DNA of 64,000 bases from Calonectria ilicicola (lineage: Eukaryota; Ascomycota; Sordariomycetes; Hypocreales; Nectriaceae). Positions 58,998 through 64,000 of the stretch are shown here, piece by piece. Made by a program: the position numbers and the translations under genes. The stretch's first letter is position 1; each line of letters opens with the position of its first letter. The DNA lies in NCBI GenBank assembly GCA_020809705.1, contig CP085830.1, forward strand, positions 1,488,001 through 1,552,000. The letters are read 5' to 3'. The notes beneath the pieces were generated by a model that saw only the letters and a list, made by a program, of their open reading frames with translations, ran no database searches and had not been told where the DNA came from.

Positions 58998-60187
58998 TCA
59001 GTGTCGGATAACAACTTTGATAGACCCGCTGTTTGGATCAGCCGCCGTCTTGAACGCGTCCACCGCATTTTCCAGCGTAAACTCATGCGTAATCAATCTC
59101 TTAAGGTTCACCATTCCGCTACGCATGACACGAATTGCTCGCGGCCACATGTTGACGTAGCGCTGCTGAAACTCCAGCTCCACCTCCTGCGCACTACAAC
59201 GCATGAAGGGAATCTCCATCTTCTCTTTACCGACCCCAATCACAAACACCTTACCACCAAACTTGACGCTGTAAATGGCACCGGAGACGGAGCTCTCAAC
59301 ACCCGTGCATTCCAAAGCCACTGCGATCTCGTTGTCCTTTCCGATGGTCTCCCCAATGGCAGCGCCAAACTCCTCCGCAGTCTGGCCCCTTGGCACAAGA
59401 TACGTAAATACATCAGGCATGATGGTCTTGGCAAAGTCCAACCGCGCCTGATCTATGTCTGTAATGATGATTGGGTATGCGCCAGCAGCACGGCAAACGT
59501 CGAGCGTGATGAGACCGATGGGACCGGCACCGCAAATCAGCACCGGGTCGCCGATTTTGACCCCTGACCTGGTTACTCCTGTGAGAGCAACGCTAAGAGG
59601 CTCAAGCAACGCGCCCTCGTCGTATGACAGGTCACCAATCTTGTGGCACCACATTGCAGGGTGGTTGACATACTTTCTCAACAACCCATGAGAAGGGGGG
59701 CTTGATCGGAATAGCATGTCCTTGCAGCCATTGTAGCGGCCAGTCAGGCAGGGCTCACAGGCGCCGCAGATTATATGCGGTTCTACCGCAACTCGGTCGC
59801 CTACAGCTAGGTTCTTGACGGTGGGATGGGTTGCAATGACGATGCCGGCGGATTCGTGCCCAAGAATATGGGGGCCAGTCACTTGCCATGGGCCAATACC
59901 GCCGTGCTTCCAAAAGTGAACGTCGGATCTTGAAAACCCTTTAGTTGTGATCAAGGGAAACGAGAAGAAATGGCCCATAGTGTTGGGAAGTCCACTAGGT
60001 GGTCGACTTACCCACAGATGCCTGTGGTCTTGATGGCGACCGTGACTTCGCCTGGCTGTAGACTAGCACCAGCCTTGACATCTTCTAGGCTCGGCTCTGC
60101 AGCATCTATCCAGAGGTTTTGCTGGTTATCGATATGTACCCCGACATTCGGAGCCGTTGGGGTAGCTTCAGCAGAGTCAAAAGACAT
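58998..60187 (-). CDS. L-arabinitol 4-dehydrogenase-like medium-chain dehydrogenase
   Basis: Exons 60187-60012 and 59928-58998 give 1,107 nt (368 residues); the intron is 83 bp. It is a zinc-dependent polyol dehydrogenase. [13 protein letters not shown] carries the catalytic-zinc Cys, GHESAG the His-Glu pair, and [15 protein letters not shown] the structural-zinc cysteines. NAD-binding GAGPIG and the segments [22 protein letters not shown] and ECTGVESSV are strongly typical of fungal L-arabinitol 4-dehydrogenase. That enzyme oxidises L-arabinitol to L-xylulose in the cytosol; the related xylitol/sorbitol dehydrogenases are the main alternatives. It shares a divergent promoter with a sugar-alcohol SDR. 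Confidence 0.85.
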
Positions 60188-61416
<1,229 letters not shown>

Positions 61417-62462
61417 CTAGGCAGATATTGATAGAGTACAAAATGATAAAGTTATGCCTTATTTTTGTCAACTGTGTGTTGAGTTTGAGCAGGGACAATA
61501 GAGAAAGAATTTTCTACAAGCGTGGTTTTAAACCCTTGATCAAGGAAACATGAACGAAGCCCAAGGGTGAAAGGCTTTTGGCAGCTTGAAGTGTTGATAG
61601 GGGGTAAAAGACAAGTTCCTGGGGTATAATTGTAACAGGCTGAAAAAAAAGAAAGAAGAAGAAGAGAAGAAAAAAAGGACAAGAAAAAGCTATCTAACCA
61701 TGCTGCCTTTAATCTCTTAAACTCCGTCACAACTTTGCTCAATAGTTGTTGAGTACATAAACAGGGTGCAGCGGCACATGTGGGGAACCCCGCCAACGGG
61801 GAAAACATGAAAACACTGCAACTCCATCACAACCCAATTCCAATCCCATTCAACCTCACTAAAACAAGAAGTTCAAGGAGATGAGTTTAATCTAGAATCA
61901 AGACGAATTTTTAAAAAAAATAAGAAAGCAGAAAGCGAGTTCAACAGTAAAACACCGCGGTTCAGGTGGATTTAATTGAGTTTGTCAACGGTCGCTACCC
62001 TATACCTCTCATTTCATGTTTCGGGCGAATCTGTCAACGATTGCTAAGGCATCCCCATGGTTCACTGTTTTTCCAAAATGTTGCGCCTTTATTAGCTAAA
62101 ACTATGGTGCTACCCAATATCTTATAGGTCCGCGAAACCTGTGGCCGCGATTTCGTTTCTATTACCCCGTCATCGTCGTCTCGACAACCTTGGACCTGTG
62201 CGAACAGGCAGTTGTTCGTGCTTCTATTTTGGTCATAATATCCGATGATACGCCCCCAAAAAAACACGCTGTACGCCTCCATCCATGCAATACCCCAGTC
62301 GGTGAAAATCGTGATCTGAAGTTGGTTGAAAGAGGGAGAAAGGGAAAAAAAAATGAGAGAAAAGAGAACTAAGGTTGACTGAAGCCGAACGTGACCAAGC
62401 CCACAAAGGGCTGCGTGTCCCAAAAAAGGGAAATCGTGTACAACAAGAAGCAATGTTCTCGT
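61417..62462. other. Intergenic region, no gene seen
   Basis: It contains an A/G-rich run near 61,640-61,690 and otherwise AT-rich spacer. No coding signal is supported. Confidence 0.55.
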
Positions 62463-63120
62463 CTATGGGTGCGTTGAATTGGCCGCATCATCTTCACGTC
62501 CACCGGCGCCGTGGGTTGGTTTGCTGTCAGGAACATGGGCCATGGCTGGGATGGTGGGCGCCGCATCTTGCGGTTTCTCTTCCATGCTGCGTGGGTTTCT
62601 CGGTGCTGGGGCCTTGCGAGACTTCTTGGGCCATGGGAAAAACCGTACACCAATGGCAATGATGGCCAGACCAACTGACAACGGCGTTAGTTTGAGCGCA
62701 AGGTTCAGAGCGCGCAGATGTAGGTCACCTACCAACGCATATGCCCGCAATCGCCAGTCGCGGCAGTTTGGGGTTTCCAAAATTTCGGGGAACGAGATGT
62801 GTTGATGTCGTGAGTTGTCGTGATCTCAGGGTAGTAAAGGGTGCGGTGGTCTGGGACGTCGCGATGCCGCGCGGGGCTTCGTGGGTTACTTTGTTGATGT
62901 CGCTGAAAGCAGCAAAGATGTCGACTGCTTCATCCGCCCCTGAATGGTCCAGCGCTCTAGTCGACCTTGTTGCTGCAACTTCGTTTGTCGAGGCGCTAAA
63001 ACCCGGCTGCACATGTACTCTGATATCGAGTGGCGGAAGAGGAGCCATTGTGGCGTGAAACGCTGAACGGCTTCCAAATCGCAGAGCAAGTGAGGTTGAC
63101 GAGCACCGTAGAACCCGCAT
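62463..63120 (-). CDS. Small predicted mitochondrial membrane protein
   Basis: Exons 63120-62733 and 62674-62463 give 600 nt (199 residues); the 58-bp intron has an AACTAAC branch. The N-terminus MRVLRCSSTSLALRFGSRSAFHAT is rich in Arg, Ser and Leu without acidic residues, like a mitochondrial presequence. After a polar, Thr/Ser-rich middle, a single hydrophobic helix (LAIAGICVVGLAIIAIGVRFF) is formed exactly across the splice. A short basic and then acidic tail follows. I do not recognise the family. That the splice creates the helix and the frame closes makes a real gene likely. Confidence 0.6.
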
Positions 63121-64000
63121 CCGCTCAGAAAGAATCCCAATGGGACGGGTGAGCCCATACTAAATATTTTAGCAGTGTTGATCGAGGCCGCCAGGGCTAG
63201 ACTGGGTCATTTCTTAGATCTGGGTCGGGCTGGTCGCGTGGCTGACTACGTGGTAGATTTGGGGCTCCAGTGGTGACAGGCTTGGGGGGGACTAGATGGC
63301 GCATAGCGTGGATTGCGGTGAAGCAGCGATGCCTCCGATCAGCACATGTACTAATCAGCACCAGAAATTGGGATTGATGGTGGCTGAGATGATCTGTCTT
63401 TGGCAGCGCCATGATGGGTGGCTAAGACAAAAAGGGGATGATTCTCAGCTGTCTCTGTCCGAGCCGTGGTCTAGGCTGATCTAGTCCGCTGCCGTGGTCT
63501 GGTCTCCCAGCGTGAAGTGGGCAGGGGCGCCACGAATGCACAAGGGAAGAGGGAAAATGTGCATAATTGCACGGCTTACCTGGCATATTTCTCGTGGGGG
63601 AAGCAAGGATAAAAAACACACATAAATGGATATCCCAGCTCGTTTGGGCGATGGATCGATGCGGCGCGAACGAGTGGGTCAATTAGCTTAATGGCTTGTC
63701 ATTGCTCATCGGTGGTCAAGATAAACTGCTCCAATGACCAATGGATAATCTTTCGTCGACATTCTAATCATAAAGGTACCAAGTAGGGTCAGATTCTCAG
63801 AACTGAGGTTCAGACTATGTTTTAGAAAATGGAAAAGCTGATGGTTTTCTGAAACCTTTGGCTTGGTAAGCTCGTTTTCTTGTTGGCATGCGTTTCCAGC
63901 GGCGAGCCAGTGGGTGGTTGTGAAGCTGTGCTGAGGCCGCTAAATCATGGATCGGATAGCGCCAGCCACAGGCCAGGCCACTGGATTTGGATAGTTTTGG
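63121..64000. other. Right end, no gene seen
   Basis: Upstream region of the mitochondrial-protein gene and unannotated sequence to the window edge. Short overlapping ORFs only. Confidence 0.5.

Overview
This is nuclear DNA of a filamentous ascomycete (Pezizomycotina). The gene families suggest a Sordariomycete, possibly Hypocreales, but nothing seen here fixes the species. The evidence is short GT-AG introns (mostly 45-75 bp, branch sites of CTAAC/CTGAC type), intron-bearing tRNA genes, and typical fungal families: NACHT-WD40 and ankyrin proteins, rhodopsin-like membrane proteins, a TRI12-type MFS pump, a GH18 chitinase with a Ser/Thr tail, and a fungal transcription-factor domain. I rebuilt spliced models by hand. 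For most multi-exon genes the exons sum to an exact multiple of three and join conserved motifs in frame.

Layout. 1-17.6 kb is accessory: the end of a long ankyrin-repeat protein, a secreted lipocalin-like (kievitone hydratase/Diels-Alderase type) protein flanked by two diverged ~300-bp direct repeats, a secreted six-hairpin glycosidase, an MFS pump, and a decayed NACHT-WD40 NLR. 17.6-21.7 kb is almost empty. 21.7-29.2 kb holds two rhodopsin-like membrane proteins on either side of an NTF2-FMO flavoprotein; the second has one in-frame stop. 30-36 kb is housekeeping: tRNA-Ile, a FAT1-type acyl-CoA synthetase and the GPI-transamidase subunit PIG-S. 36-53 kb is accessory again: a patatin-like pseudogene, tRNA-Lys, a mucin-tailed chitinase, an F-box-like protein, a very intron-dense minus-strand locus with exons of 8-64 nt, a 72-codon ORF and a dead LINE. 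54.5-63.1 kb is gene-dense: a DUF1772 membrane protein, a transcription-factor-domain protein, an SDR, a divergent L-arabinitol dehydrogenase/mannitol-xylulose-type SDR pair, and a small predicted mitochondrial membrane protein.

How the genes relate. The clearest functional pairing is the divergent pair at 58,998-61,416, which shares a 428-bp promoter and fits polyol/pentose catabolism. The ankyrin, NACHT-WD40 and patatin genes belong to families used in fungal self/non-self recognition, and two of the three are broken, so the accessory parts look like fast-turnover territory. The least explained object is the micro-exon locus at 47,974-49,522. Its last exon resembles sequence just after the patatin remnant at ~40.2 kb, in inverted orientation.
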